Assembly: GCA_002421585.1 (NCBI GenBank)
Contig: DIKD01000072.1
Location: 1 to 10,385 of the forward strand
Direction: 5' to 3'
Length of the DNA: 10,385 nt
Source: Dehalococcoidia bacterium UBA5627
GTDB taxonomy: Bacteria > Chloroflexota > Dehalococcoidia > Dehalococcoidales > UBA5627
Part shown: positions 1 through 6,804 of the stretch, piece by piece
Position numbering within the stretch: position 1 is the stretch's first letter
How the letters are laid out: each line of letters opens with the position of its first letter
Notes under the pieces: model-generated
What the model saw: only the letters and a program-made list of their open reading frames with translations
Database searches by the model: none
Told to the model about the DNA's origin: nothing
Position numbers and translations under genes: made by a program

Positions 1-577
1 CCCATATATGGGAAGCCAGTACGGCGGGCAGGTTTGTGTCCAATTGTTGAACCTGAGTATTGATAATATTGGTAAGTTTTTCCTGCATCTTTTCATTAAT
101 CTCCGAAAAAGTGAGGTCTTTGGTTTCCTCTTTGCTCATAAGAAGGCTGCGCCTCATCCATGGCAGTGCCGCTATTTGTATGGTTCCACCTGTGGTATCG
201 AATTTGAAGACCTCCGGCTTGTTGGCAACATAGACGTTTCTTACCGCAAGTGTACCGAATATCTCGGTCGATGTAGCTCTGCCGAATCCGTTTGGCATAT
301 CGTGGTTACCGGCAAGCAGAAAAACAGAAATTTCTGCTTCGGAAAGTTTCCTGATACGCCTGGCGAATTCCCTTTGCTGTGTCTGGCTGGGCTCACGGCT
401 CTTGTAGGTATCCCCGCAAAAAAGCACAAGGTCGACTTTTTCATCTATTGCGAAATCAACCAGCTTGTCGAAGGAACCCAAAAAATCATCTAATCGCGAT
501 GGCAGTCCGGTTTCAGGGTTGGTACGCCCGTAACTTTCTACTCCCAGGTGCAGGTCGGCAAAGTGAATTATTTTCAA
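1..577 (-). CDS. sbcD: Exonuclease subunit SbcD-like metallophosphoesterase (3' end beyond window)
   Basis: This is the first 192 codons of a calcineurin-like phosphoesterase of the SbcD/Mre11 family, the nuclease partner of the SbcC ATPase in double-strand break and hairpin processing. The frame starts at TTG 577, and a GGAG lies 7 bases upstream. The protein opens MKIIHFADLHLG, the family's first metal motif (Asp8, His10). It continues with a GD motif (Asp56 in LFCGDTYKS), then GNHD at residues 90-93, and ends in SHIW at the left edge, where His190 fits the fourth metal motif. The C-terminal half, including any capping domain, and any adjacent sbcC lie outside the window. It follows glyQS on the same strand after about 96 bases that include a likely terminator. 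The family call is secure. The pairing with SbcC is assumed from the family, not seen. Confidence 0.9.
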   Translation of the reverse strand, partial: MKIIHFADLHLGVESYGRTNPETGLPSRLDDFLGSFDKLVDFAIDEKVDLVLFCGDTYKSREPSQTQQREFARRIRKLSEAEISVFLLAGNHDMPNGFGRATSTEIFGTLAVRNVYVANKPEVFKFDTTGGTIQIAALPWMRRSLLMSKEETKDLTFSEINEKMQEKLTNIINTQVQQLDTNLPAVLASHIW

Positions 578-624
578 CAGGATTCTCCGTATTTCATCCC
601 CAAATATGTTTAATTATATAAAAC

Positions 625-640
625 GATAGTCCAAACTATC
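625..640 (-). terminator. Probable Rho-independent terminator after glyQS
   Basis: On the minus strand a 6-bp stem (GATAGT / ACTATC) with a TTGG loop is followed at once by GTTTTATATAA. It lies about 35 bases beyond the glyQS stop codon and upstream of the SbcD start. The stem is AT-rich and short, so termination may be partial. Confidence 0.45.
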
Positions 641-673
641 TCTTTAAATCATTATGCTATTGAGGCAAGACAA

Positions 674-2023
674 TTATAAGCAGCGTCCGCCGGGCGGCAA
701 AACGTCAAACGGCTCACCGCAAAGTTTCGCCGATAGCGTCTTAACCAGTTCGCTTATCGGGATACGGATTTGTTTCATGCTGTCACGTTCACGTACGGTA
801 ACCTGTTTATCTTCCAGTGAGTCGAAATCGACGGTTACACAGTAGGGAGTACCGATTTCATCCTGCCTGCGATACCTTCTGCCTATACTCTGCGTATCGT
901 CATAGCCGGTTATCCATTGCTGCCTGACAGAGGTATGAATCTCCTTTGCCAGTTTAACCAGGTTTTCCTTGCGGCTGAGCGGCAGTATGGCAACCTTATA
1001 GGGGGCAAGCGACGGGTGCAGTTTTAATACGGTACGGATTTCATCCTTATCCGGTTCTTCACAATAGGCATTATAGAGGAAAGCCAAAACCGAACGGTCA
1101 ACACCGGCCGAAGGCTCGATAACATAGGGTACGATATGTTCTTTGGTTTCGCTGTTAGAGTATTCGAGGCTCTTGCCGCTGAACTTGGCATGCTGAGTAA
1201 GGTCGAAATCACAGCGGTTGGCGATACCTTCCAGTTCCGCCCATCCCATCGGGAACATAAATTCGATATCGTAACAGCCCTTGGCATAATGTGCCAGTTC
1301 GTCTTTGTCATGTTCACGGAAGCGCAGGCTTTCCGGGTTGATACCGAGTTTTAGATACCAGTTCATCCGCTCGTTACGCCAGTATTCCAGCCATTCCTCG
1401 TCCGTTCCGGGGATGCAGAAAAATTCCATCTCCATCTGTTCGAATTCTCGGCTGCGGAAGATAAAATTGCCGGTGGTAATTTCGTTGCGGAATGATTTGC
1501 CGGTCTGTGCAATGCCGAACGGCAGTTTCTTGCGTGTGGTATTAACCACGTTCTCAAAGTTTACAAATATTCCCTGTGCCGTTTCGGGTCTCAAATAGAC
1601 TATATTTGCAGAATCCTCAACCGGCCCCATAAATGTTTTAAACATTAAATTGAACTGACGTGGTTCGGAAAGTTTGCCTCCGCAGGAAGGGCAGTCCTGT
1701 TCCTTAAGTTCATCCGCTCTCCAGCGCATCTTACAGCTCATACAATCGACCAACGGGTCGGAAAAACCGTCCACATGACCGCTGGCTTTCCAAACATCGG
1801 GGTGCATAAGTATGCTGCAGTCCAGACCGACAACATCATCACGGTTATGTACCATAGCTTTCCACCAGGCATCTTTTACGTTACGTTTTAATTCAACGCC
1901 GAGAGGCCCGTAATCCCAGCAACTTGAAAGCCCCCCGTAGATATCGCTGGAGGGAAAAATAAAGCCGCGCCTGCGGCAGAGCGAAACAATTTTTTCCATG
2001 CTAACCTGATTATTTTCAGACAA
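674..2023 (-). CDS. glyQS: Glycine--tRNA ligase, single-chain (alpha2) type
   Basis: This class II aminoacyl-tRNA synthetase charges tRNA-Gly with glycine using ATP, in the cytoplasm. It is the 449-residue homodimeric form, not the separate GlyQ/GlyS subunits. Visible landmarks are a four-Cys zinc site (C94, C97, C111, C114), RPETAQGIF at 145-153, class II motif 2 (FRNE at 178-181 then FRSREFEQMEMEFF), motif 3 (EPSAGVDRSVLAFL, 303-316), and a C-terminal anticodon-binding domain from about 341 (APYKVAILPL; GRRYRRQDEIGTPYCVTVDFD). Length is normal and nothing is missing. The start is TTG 2023, supported by AAGGAG at 2031-2036 with 7-base spacing. An internal ATG at codon 9 is the only rival. 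It lies 30 bases downstream of the membrane-protein gene, so the two may share a transcript. No T-box leader is visible. Confidence 0.97.
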   Translation of the reverse strand: MSENNQVSMEKIVSLCRRRGFIFPSSDIYGGLSSCWDYGPLGVELKRNVKDAWWKAMVHNRDDVVGLDCSILMHPDVWKASGHVDGFSDPLVDCMSCKMRWRADELKEQDCPSCGGKLSEPRQFNLMFKTFMGPVEDSANIVYLRPETAQGIFVNFENVVNTTRKKLPFGIAQTGKSFRNEITTGNFIFRSREFEQMEMEFFCIPGTDEEWLEYWRNERMNWYLKLGINPESLRFREHDKDELAHYAKGCYDIEFMFPMGWAELEGIANRCDFDLTQHAKFSGKSLEYSNSETKEHIVPYVIEPSAGVDRSVLAFLYNAYCEEPDKDEIRTVLKLHPSLAPYKVAILPLSRKENLVKLAKEIHTSVRQQWITGYDDTQSIGRRYRRQDEIGTPYCVTVDFDSLEDKQVTVRERDSMKQIRIPISELVKTLSAKLCGEPFDVLPPGGRCL

Positions 2024-2053
2024 TCCGATACTCCTTGTTAATTATAAAAGAAA

Positions 2054-2689
2054 TTATTTACCTGATTTGCGTGTTTGCAGAAAAGCCTTGATGAAAAAGG
2101 CGGTTAAAATTACAGCACCGCTTATTGCCAGTATGAGAATTATCAACCATATCGATAAAACATGTTCTCCGACGACATTAAAGCTAAAGATATCGAACAT
2201 TACCACTGCCAGCACCAGTTGCGGCAGGGCGGCAATGTTACCGATAAGCAGCATAAAGCGGTCGGGATTGAAATTAGGGCTGGTTTGCTCGATATCTTGA
2301 CCGAATCCGACGATTGCCTTAACGATTAAAATGACCATTACAATAATGACAAGTTGCAGCCCCAGCATAATCGCGGTTATGGCTGTTTTACTCATCCAGC
2401 TCTCGGCAGTCCCGTCTGCGGTGAAGCGATAAGCTACCTGGTCTGAAATCTGAAAGAAAAAGATAGCCGCAATAACGAATGATATAAAAAATATTATCAG
2501 CGGCAGGGTGATATATTTCCACTCGAAGGTTAGACACTTCTTGGGGTCAGTGTCTAACGCCGCCCCGTTTGCGGTATAAGCTTTTCCGCCGGCAGCATTA
2601 TTCCTGAAATAGGCAAGGTACAGAAATATAAATACCCCGGCACATAGCCCGGCGATAAAAATAACTCCGGCAATAATTGTTGTTGTCAT
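2054..2689 (-). CDS. Five-helix membrane protein with DUF1648-like segment
   Basis: This is a 211-residue integral membrane protein of unknown function. Hydrophobic segments lie near residues 5-27, 54-76, 104-128, 145-168 and 178-201. Between the second and third is DQVAYRFTADGTAESWMSK, which resembles the DUF1648 signature (a D-Q-V-P-H-x6-G-x4-W-x-SK-like pattern) found in SdpI-type and related membrane proteins. The full SdpI layout is not evident. The ATG at 2689 gives an N-terminus that leads straight into a membrane helix, but no strong ribosome binding site precedes it. The gene sits 30 bases upstream of glyQS on the same strand and is divergent from the lipoprotein gene. The DUF1648 link is a motif impression and would need a profile search. 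Confidence 0.75.
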   Translation of the reverse strand: MTTTIIAGVIFIAGLCAGVFIFLYLAYFRNNAAGGKAYTANGAALDTDPKKCLTFEWKYITLPLIIFFISFVIAAIFFFQISDQVAYRFTADGTAESWMSKTAITAIMLGLQLVIIVMVILIVKAIVGFGQDIEQTSPNFNPDRFMLLIGNIAALPQLVLAVVMFDIFSFNVVGEHVLSIWLIILILAISGAVILTAFFIKAFLQTRKSGK

Positions 2690-2741
2690 AGATATAAAAG
2701 TTATCAGCTTTAGGGGAATATGTCAAAAAATCGTTAAGATT

Positions 2742-2784
2742 GAAAAGATATAGAAGCAGATATTTTTATATCTGCTATCTTTTC
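2742..2784. repeat. Long bulged hairpin between divergent genes
   Basis: GCAGATAT (2756-2763), TTTT, ATATCTGC (2768-2775) form a perfect 8-bp stem. The stem continues as GAAAAGATA (2742-2750) with TATCTTTTC (2776-2784), leaving a 5-base bulge (2751-2755) on one side, for 17 paired bases in all. It lies between the start of the membrane-protein gene and the start of the lipoprotein gene. It could be an operator, an RNA structure or a remnant of a small repeat. It does not end in a run of T, so it is not a typical terminator. Confidence 0.7.
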
Positions 2785-2832
2785 TACTAGTACAGTGTTA
2801 GTATAGATTGAAATTGATAATAAGGGTACGCT

Positions 2833-3220
2833 ATGAAAAAACCACTGTTAATAATATCCCGTATCATTTCAATTACTTCATTACTGCTGTGCGGTTGTGC
2901 CGGTGATGATACGGATTACGCTACCGTTACCGATGCCAATTTTACCAATATGCTTTCAGTGGTAACGGTAACTCACAATTATCTCTACCGAAGCCATAAT
3001 AGTCGATGAGGAGGCGTTGCTGTCGAATTTTAAAGGGACAATCGACCAGGTAATCGATATCCCGGATGTCGGGCAGTTCTACTATGAAAAGTTCACTGAC
3101 GGAATGATTTTACAGGGGATAAAGTTTGTCGATTATTATGCGCTCAGGACGAGCGGAACAAGTTATACCCGTCGATTATATTTTAACAGTTACTATTTGG
3201 CTCGCCTTTACCTAAACTGA
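2833..3220 (+). pseudogene. Frameshifted lipoprotein gene
   Basis: ATG 2833 begins a lipoprotein-type signal peptide: MKKP, a hydrophobic stretch, then LLLCGCAGDD with the likely lipidated Cys22. The frame closes at TGA 3007-3009 after 58 codons, in a tail that looks like out-of-frame sequence. A second frame, open from 2972 and ending with TGA 3218-3220, continues naturally: TIISTEAIIVDEEALLSNF, then an acidic-to-aromatic domain ending YYLARLYLN. Joining the two by skipping one base between about 2972 and 3000 gives a secreted protein of about 128 residues. The simplest reading is one inserted base (true mutation or sequencing error). I recognise no family. The gene converges on rph with only 7 bases between stop codons, and a weak hairpin (TAAACT / AGTTTA, 3213-3230) lies there. 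Confidence 0.65.
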
Positions 3221-3227
3221 TGTTAGT

Positions 3228-3962
3228 TTACAACTTCATTATCTGGTCGATAGTTTCCTGCTGAATTTCAAGGAGCTGTCTGATACCCTTATCCGCCAGT
3301 GACAAAACCGAATCGAAACCGGATTTAGAATAAGGCTTGCCTTCAGCAGTACCCTGCACTTCTACAAAATCGCCTTTGCTGGTCATGACTACATTGAAAT
3401 CTGCCTGCGCTTTACTGTCTTCGTCATAGCACAGGTCAAGTAAAATATTATTGTTTACAATACCAACACTGATAGCGGCAACTCCGCACTTTAGCGGTAT
3501 AGATGAGATAATACCCATATTTGCCAGCGTATTCATCGCCTGGTATACCGCCACGTAAGCACCCGTGATTGCCGCCGTACGGGTACCACCGTCCGCCTGC
3601 AATACATCGCAGTCCACATAAAGAGACCTCTCGCCAAGTTCCGATAGTTCGGCAACGCCGCGCAATGAACGACCGATTAACCGCTGTATTTCCTGACTTC
3701 TGCCCGAAATTTTTCCGGCGGAAGCCTCACGTTGCGTTCGTGTATTGGTAGAACGCGGTAACATAGCATACTCAGCCGTTATCCAACCGGTTCCGCTGCC
3801 CTTTAAAAAACCGGGGACTTTTTGTTCAACACTGACAGCGCAAATAACTTTTGTTTTGCCCATCTCGATTAGTACCGAGCCTTCGGCAAAGCTCTGGTAT
3901 CCAAGCGTCATTCTGACCGGCCTCAATTCATCGTATCCGCGATCGTCAATCCTTTTTATCAT
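3228..3962 (-). CDS. rph: Ribonuclease PH
   Basis: This phosphorolytic 3'-5' exoribonuclease trims tRNA 3' ends, releasing nucleoside diphosphates; it normally forms a hexameric ring. The 244-residue length is typical. Family marks are RGYDELRPV at 8-16, PRSTNTRTQRE at 69-79, GRSQEIQRLIGRSLRGV at 87-103, DCDVLQADGGTRTAAITGA at 117-135 (phosphate-binding GTRTA), LDLCYDEDSKAQADFNVV at 175-192 with the catalytic acidic residues, and EVQGTAEG at 201-208. The N-terminal motif reads DDRG where DGR is usual, which is a small divergence. The start is ATG 3962, with GAGG about 11 bases upstream and an extended -10 promoter further upstream. The gene usually found next to rph, rdgB, is absent here. The product appears intact. 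Confidence 0.97.
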   Translation of the reverse strand: MIKRIDDRGYDELRPVRMTLGYQSFAEGSVLIEMGKTKVICAVSVEQKVPGFLKGSGTGWITAEYAMLPRSTNTRTQREASAGKISGRSQEIQRLIGRSLRGVAELSELGERSLYVDCDVLQADGGTRTAAITGAYVAVYQAMNTLANMGIISSIPLKCGVAAISVGIVNNNILLDLCYDEDSKAQADFNVVMTSKGDFVEVQGTAEGKPYSKSGFDSVLSLADKGIRQLLEIQQETIDQIMKL

Positions 3963-4005
3963 TAAAAACTTTTCCTCTCTGTCTTATATTATTTCAGTCT
4001 TTAGA

Positions 4006-4034
4006 AGTATAACATTGATAAGTTATTGCGGCAA
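4006..4034 (-). promoter_or_regulatory. Predicted sigma-70-type promoter of rph
   Basis: On the minus strand TTGCCG (-35, 4029-4034) is followed after 17 bases by TATACT (-10, 4006-4011) with an upstream TG in the extended -10 position. The predicted RNA start near 3999 leaves a leader of about 37 bases to the rph ATG. Confidence 0.55.
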
Positions 4035-4128
4035 TCGATAGGTAAATGTCATTGCCCTCATCCGGCACCCTCGATTTTATGTGATAGCACATTTCCCGCA
4101 GAAAAGCTGCTGATTATTGCTATCGATT
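4033..4128. repeat. 9-bp inverted repeat in the rph/plsY-like intergenic region
   Basis: AATCGATAG (4033-4041) and CTATCGATT (4120-4128) are exact inverted copies 78 bases apart, in the 221-base gap between divergent rph and the acyltransferase gene. The left copy overlaps the rph -35 element. Between them is a smaller palindrome, ATGTG-N4-CACAT (4079-4092). It could be a looping operator serving both promoters; chance is also possible in AT-rich DNA. Confidence 0.4.
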
Positions 4129-4183
4129 AATTAAATACTGTAAAATTCATCAAAATCCGGCGACAAAAAGGACGGTACTAACT

Positions 4184-4861
4184 ATGCTGACCAATATTGC
4201 CCTGATAATCGTTTTCTATTTCTTTGGTGCATTCCCTCATCTCTATCTCCTGTGCAAATTGCATAAACTGAGCACAAGCGGCGACCTTCATATGAATCTC
4301 TGGCAGGGTGCCGGGCCATTCTGGGGTATAACAGGAGTGCTGATAGACGTTTTAAAGGGTATAGCAACCATCCTGATTTGTTATGCTATCGGACTGGATT
4401 TATGGGCAACCGTTGCCTGTGGCCTATCTGCCGTAGTTGGTCAAATGTGGCCCGTTTTTTCCAGATTCGACGGAGAGAAAGGGAACACCGTCGGACTGGG
4501 TATGGCTGTTACGCTGGCATACCTGCCGACTTTAATTGCGCTTATTCCGGCTTTTATCGGACTGATATCAAAACTGGTAAAACTGCTTAGATTAAAAGGA
4601 CAATCTACGCGTACCCGTTTTACCAAAGGAGCAGGGACTTCCGATGCCCTTCCGATAGGAGTAGCATTAGCCTTTTTTCTTCTGCCTATTGCCGCTTATT
4701 TTTTGGGTGAACCGATTGAAATAGTAGTGGGATTTAGCATCCTGTTTGTAATCATTATGATTAGACGCCTGACACAGGGCTTAAAGGAGGATATTAAAGC
4801 TAAACGCAAAATGGGGGAGGTTCTTTTGAACCATCTGCTTTTGGACCGCAGTATTAAGTAG
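4184..4861 (+). CDS. Divergent PlsY-like membrane acyltransferase
   Basis: This 225-residue polytopic membrane protein resembles PlsY, the enzyme that acylates glycerol-3-phosphate from acyl-phosphate in phospholipid synthesis. Helices lie near 4-23, 48-70, 72-90, 102-128, 155-174 and 177-194. The order of family motifs is kept but their residues are altered. The GSGNxGATN loop reads TSGDLHMNLW (31-40), followed by a DVLKG helix (55-59). GHxFP reads GQMWP (86-90), and FxGGKGVAT reads FDGEKGNTVG (95-104). A charged loop of about 25 residues (130-153) and the C-terminal basic tail are longer than in standard PlsY. ATG 4184 is preceded by AAAGGA about 11 bases upstream. With so many signature residues changed, it may be a paralogue with another substrate or an inactive relative, so I give no gene symbol. 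The TfoX-type gene follows after 13 bases. Confidence 0.8.
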   Translation: MLTNIALIIVFYFFGAFPHLYLLCKLHKLSTSGDLHMNLWQGAGPFWGITGVLIDVLKGIATILICYAIGLDLWATVACGLSAVVGQMWPVFSRFDGEKGNTVGLGMAVTLAYLPTLIALIPAFIGLISKLVKLLRLKGQSTRTRFTKGAGTSDALPIGVALAFFLLPIAAYFLGEPIEIVVGFSILFVIIMIRRLTQGLKEDIKAKRKMGEVLLNHLLLDRSIK

Positions 4862-4874
4862 CTCGGAGGAAAAT

Positions 4875-5210
4875 ATGTCTTCTGCTATTGAGTTTGTCGA
4901 ATATGTCTGTTCGCAGATAAGCGGAGCCGGCAATGCCACATATATAAAGATGTTCGGAGAATAAGGAATATATATAAACGGAAAGATAATCGGTTTAAGT
5001 TGCGATGACCGGTTTTTCCTAAAGATTACAGAGGAGGGACGCTCACAGTTGTGTGAAATTATAGAAGCCCCGGCGTACCCGGGCTCGAAGCCGTTTTTCC
5101 TTATCGAAGACCCGGAAGACCATGATTATCTATCAGCCCTGGTTTCCGCTACTTATAATGAATTGCCGGAGCCCAAACCCAAAAAAAACCTTCGGAAAAT
5201 AAGGCGGTAA
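4875..5210 (+). pseudogene. TfoX N-terminal-domain gene with an in-frame TAA
   Basis: ATG 4875 has a strong GGAGG at 4865-4869, and the 112-codon frame reads as a standalone TfoX N-terminal domain (Sxy/TfoX family). It opens SSAIEFVEYVCSQISGAGN, then KMFGE, a stop, and GIYINGKIIGLSCDDRFFLK, EAPAYPGSKPFFLIED and a Lys/Pro-rich tail ending at TAA 5208. Codon 30 (4962-4964) is TAA exactly where the family has a tyrosine or similar residue (MFGEYGIY pattern). One base change from TAT or TAC explains it. No frame change occurs and the downstream sequence is otherwise well kept, so the lesion is recent, a read error, or read through. Function of such short TfoX-like proteins outside competence regulation is unclear. 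It would be co-transcribed with the PlsY-like gene 13 bases upstream. Confidence 0.9.
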
Positions 5211-5251
5211 AAAAGCTTAACTGAATAGATGCGGATAGACTATAAATCCCA

Positions 5252-5488
5252 TTACCCACGCGCTATTTTTTGATAGCATTCCCAACAATAGATGGCATAA
5301 GCGCTGGGGTCGTTTCCGCCATAGGCGAAATGCTGGTACAGTTTCCAACCTCCCGAAGCCGGTTTATCCTGCATTTCACGTATCAATTTTTTGTTGCATC
5401 TGATATAAGAGTGATTATGAGATTGTCGGCAACATTCGCACTTGCCTCCCGCCCTTTCCCATATGGTTTCAAGCACTTGCATTAACAT
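5252..5488 (-). CDS. Small Cys-rich protein, possible degenerate HNH/zinc finger
   Basis: This 78-residue protein has two CxxC-type knuckles, GGKCECCRQSHNH near the N-terminus (residues 15-26) and YCWECYQKI near the C-terminus (67-75), about 50 residues apart. That spacing, with QHFAYGGNDPSAYAIYCWEC before the second knuckle, recalls HNH nuclease domains, but the expected catalytic histidine pattern is not convincing. A structural zinc-binding role is all I can support. ATG 5488 has GAGGTG 5 bases upstream, so it is likely expressed. It converges on the interrupted TfoX-type gene. The next gene upstream on this strand, pncC, ends 168 bases away. I know no named family for it. Confidence 0.7.
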   Translation of the reverse strand: MLMQVLETIWERAGGKCECCRQSHNHSYIRCNKKLIREMQDKPASGGWKLYQHFAYGGNDPSAYAIYCWECYQKIARG

Positions 5489-5616
5489 GCGCTCACCTCT
5501 TAATAAATGCTATGTATGAATTGCCCTTTTGTCAATACCCCGACTGACAATATTTGCTATACCGGTTAAGCGATTTGACCATATTAAGTTTGAATATGTA
5601 AAAACCAGTCGAAATA

Positions 5617-5636
5617 CGGGTATTCAGATTTACCCG
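5617..5636 (-). terminator. Possible terminator hairpin after pncC
   Basis: CGGGTA (5617-5622), an 8-base loop, and TACCCG (5631-5636) form a GC-rich 6-bp stem 20 bases past the pncC stop. On the minus strand it is followed by TATTTCG, not a clean T run, so termination is uncertain. Confidence 0.3.
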
Positions 5637-5656
5637 ATTATTCTATCGCTGTCTTT

Positions 5657-6136
5657 TTACTCTATCTCCGAAAGATATTCCTTTAACCATGAAAGAGCCT
5701 CTTTAACCGCCGCTTCCCTGTTCTGCTCGCGGTCGCCGTTCAAGTTAAGCCTTCGGTTGAAGGTACCGTCTTTGTGTGATAAACCAATATAAAAAAGACC
5801 GACCGGTTTTTTTTCGGTAGCGCCGCCCGGACCGGCAATTCCGGTATCCGACAAACATATATCGACACTTAGCACCTTTCTGCCTCCAAATGCCATCTCC
5901 TCAGCCACACGCGGGCTGACAGCTCCGTGTTTTTCCAGTGTCTCCTTGCTTACACCCACAAGACTTATCTTTGCCCGATTGCTGTAGGAAACAATAGCCC
6001 CTTTAAAATAATCCGAACTGCCGGCAATTTCCGTAATTGTAGCAGAAATCAATCCACCGGTAGCCGACTCGACACATCCAAGGGTGAGTTTCCTGCTCCG
6101 CAATATTTCCCCGATTTCCCAAGCTGTCTTATTCAT
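5657..6136 (-). CDS. pncC: CinA C-terminal domain protein, nicotinamide-nucleotide amidase-like
   Basis: This stand-alone 159-residue CinA_C domain is the PncC type, which deamidates nicotinamide mononucleotide to nicotinate mononucleotide in pyridine-nucleotide salvage. It carries the full set of signature blocks: VESATGGLISATITEIAGSSDYFKGAIVSYSN (22-53, with the conserved Ser24 and GG), KISLVGVSKETL, HGAVSPRVAEEMAFG (70-84), and DTGIAGPGGATEKKPVGLFYIGL (97-119). The first block usually reads AESCTGG; the Cys-to-Ala change here is conservative. ATG 6136 has AAAGGA at optimal distance (6142-6147). No N-terminal MoaB-like domain is present, so it is not a full-length CinA. It diverges from the small membrane-protein gene across a 110-base promoter region. 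Enzymatic assignment rests on family knowledge. Confidence 0.92.
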   Translation of the reverse strand: MNKTAWEIGEILRSRKLTLGCVESATGGLISATITEIAGSSDYFKGAIVSYSNRAKISLVGVSKETLEKHGAVSPRVAEEMAFGGRKVLSVDICLSDTGIAGPGGATEKKPVGLFYIGLSHKDGTFNRRLNLNGDREQNREAAVKEALSWLKEYLSEIE

Positions 6137-6153
6137 TTATATCCTTTAAGTTA

Positions 6154-6182
6154 TTGACATATAAAATAACTGGTGTTATTAT
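6154..6182 (+). promoter_or_regulatory. Strong sigma-70-type promoter with overlapping palindrome
   Basis: TTGACA (6154-6159), a 17-base spacer, and TATTAT (6177-6182) with TG at 6174-6175 make an extended -10 promoter close to consensus. Predicted RNA start is near 6189, giving a leader of about 58 bases to ATG 6247. The inverted repeat AATAAC-N4-GTTATT (6165-6180) covers the spacer and most of the -10, so a repressor site is plausible. Confidence 0.75.
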
Positions 6183-6246
6183 CCAAAATCGTACGACACA
6201 AGAATATCTCAATTATCACCAATTGTAAATATATAAGGTGGTGAAT

Positions 6247-6453
6247 ATGAAAGTACTATCGGCAATTTTTACTACAATAGGGGTTCTGTGCTTGATAATG
6301 GCAGTTTTTACTGTTTTTGGCATCGCTCCCGCTTTTATCGAAGCATTCTGGGAATTAAGCGAAATGATTGTTACTGCAGTTTTCTGGTTTTTTATATCCC
6401 TTATACTGGTAATTAGCGGAAATGCATATGGTGTACTGGACAGGGAGCCCTAG
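6247..6453 (+). CDS. Small two-helix membrane protein
   Basis: This 68-residue hydrophobic protein begins MKVLSAIFTTIG. It has two predicted membrane helices (about residues 4-25 and 39-60) joined by a short acidic loop (EAFWELSE) and ends in a polar tail, GVLDREP. I chose ATG 6247 over in-frame GTGs at 6238 and 6241 because AAGGTGGTGA (6235-6244) works as its ribosome binding site. A near-consensus promoter lies upstream. The next gene starts 4 bases after the stop, so the pair is co-transcribed and probably translationally coupled. No family is recognised; a role as a small membrane subunit or stress protein would be a guess. Confidence 0.75.
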   Translation: MKVLSAIFTTIGVLCLIMAVFTVFGIAPAFIEAFWELSEMIVTAVFWFFISLILVISGNAYGVLDREP

Positions 6454-6456
6454 ATA

Positions 6457-6786
6457 TTGGTAAAAAAAACAACGCGCCAGATGCCCCTAGATTGGCAGAA
6501 CACAGATGAATCACATGCTAAAATAGCTGTGCAGATTACTCCCAGCGCGTCTAAAAATGAAATAATCGGCATGCAAAACGATGTGTTGCGTATAAAAATC
6601 AGTGCGCCCCCGGTTAAAGGGAAGGCTAATAAAGAACTTATAGATTACCTGAGTCATCTGCTTGGTATCAGTAAAGACAGGCTGGAGATAGTAAAAGGCC
6701 ACACTTCAAAAAACAAGTTGATATCGATAGACGGCTTAAGCAAGGTTTCGATTTTGGAAAAACTTTTATCGAATACAACCACTTAG
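6457..6786 (+). CDS. DUF167 / YggU (UPF0235) family protein
   Basis: This 109-residue protein contains a complete DUF167 domain of about 75 residues after a polar N-terminal extension of about 20 residues. Family marks are VQITPSASKNEI (25-36), RIKISAPPVKGKANKELIDYLSHLLG (45-70) with the diagnostic APPVxGKAN, and IVKGHTSKNKLISIDG (78-93). The domain has an alpha/beta fold; its biochemical role is not settled. TTG 6457 is preceded by GGGAG at 6443-6447, inside the end of the upstream gene, and the 3-base gap implies coupled translation. The C-terminus ends in a short Thr-rich tail. It converges on the zinc-ribbon gene with 18 bases between them. Confidence 0.88.
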   Translation: MVKKTTRQMPLDWQNTDESHAKIAVQITPSASKNEIIGMQNDVLRIKISAPPVKGKANKELIDYLSHLLGISKDRLEIVKGHTSKNKLISIDGLSKVSILEKLLSNTTT

Positions 6787-6804
6787 ATTGTATCGACACT
6801 TATT

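Noticed and set aside
8..493. Open plus-strand frame of 161 codons
   Set aside because: It is antisense to the SbcD-type gene, whose minus-strand frame carries all metal-binding motifs.
4079..4092. ATGTG-N4-CACAT as an Fnr or Crp site before the PlsY-like gene
   Set aside because: Spacing does not fit the Crp consensus and the half-sites do not fit the Fnr consensus TTGAT; it is left as a minor palindrome.
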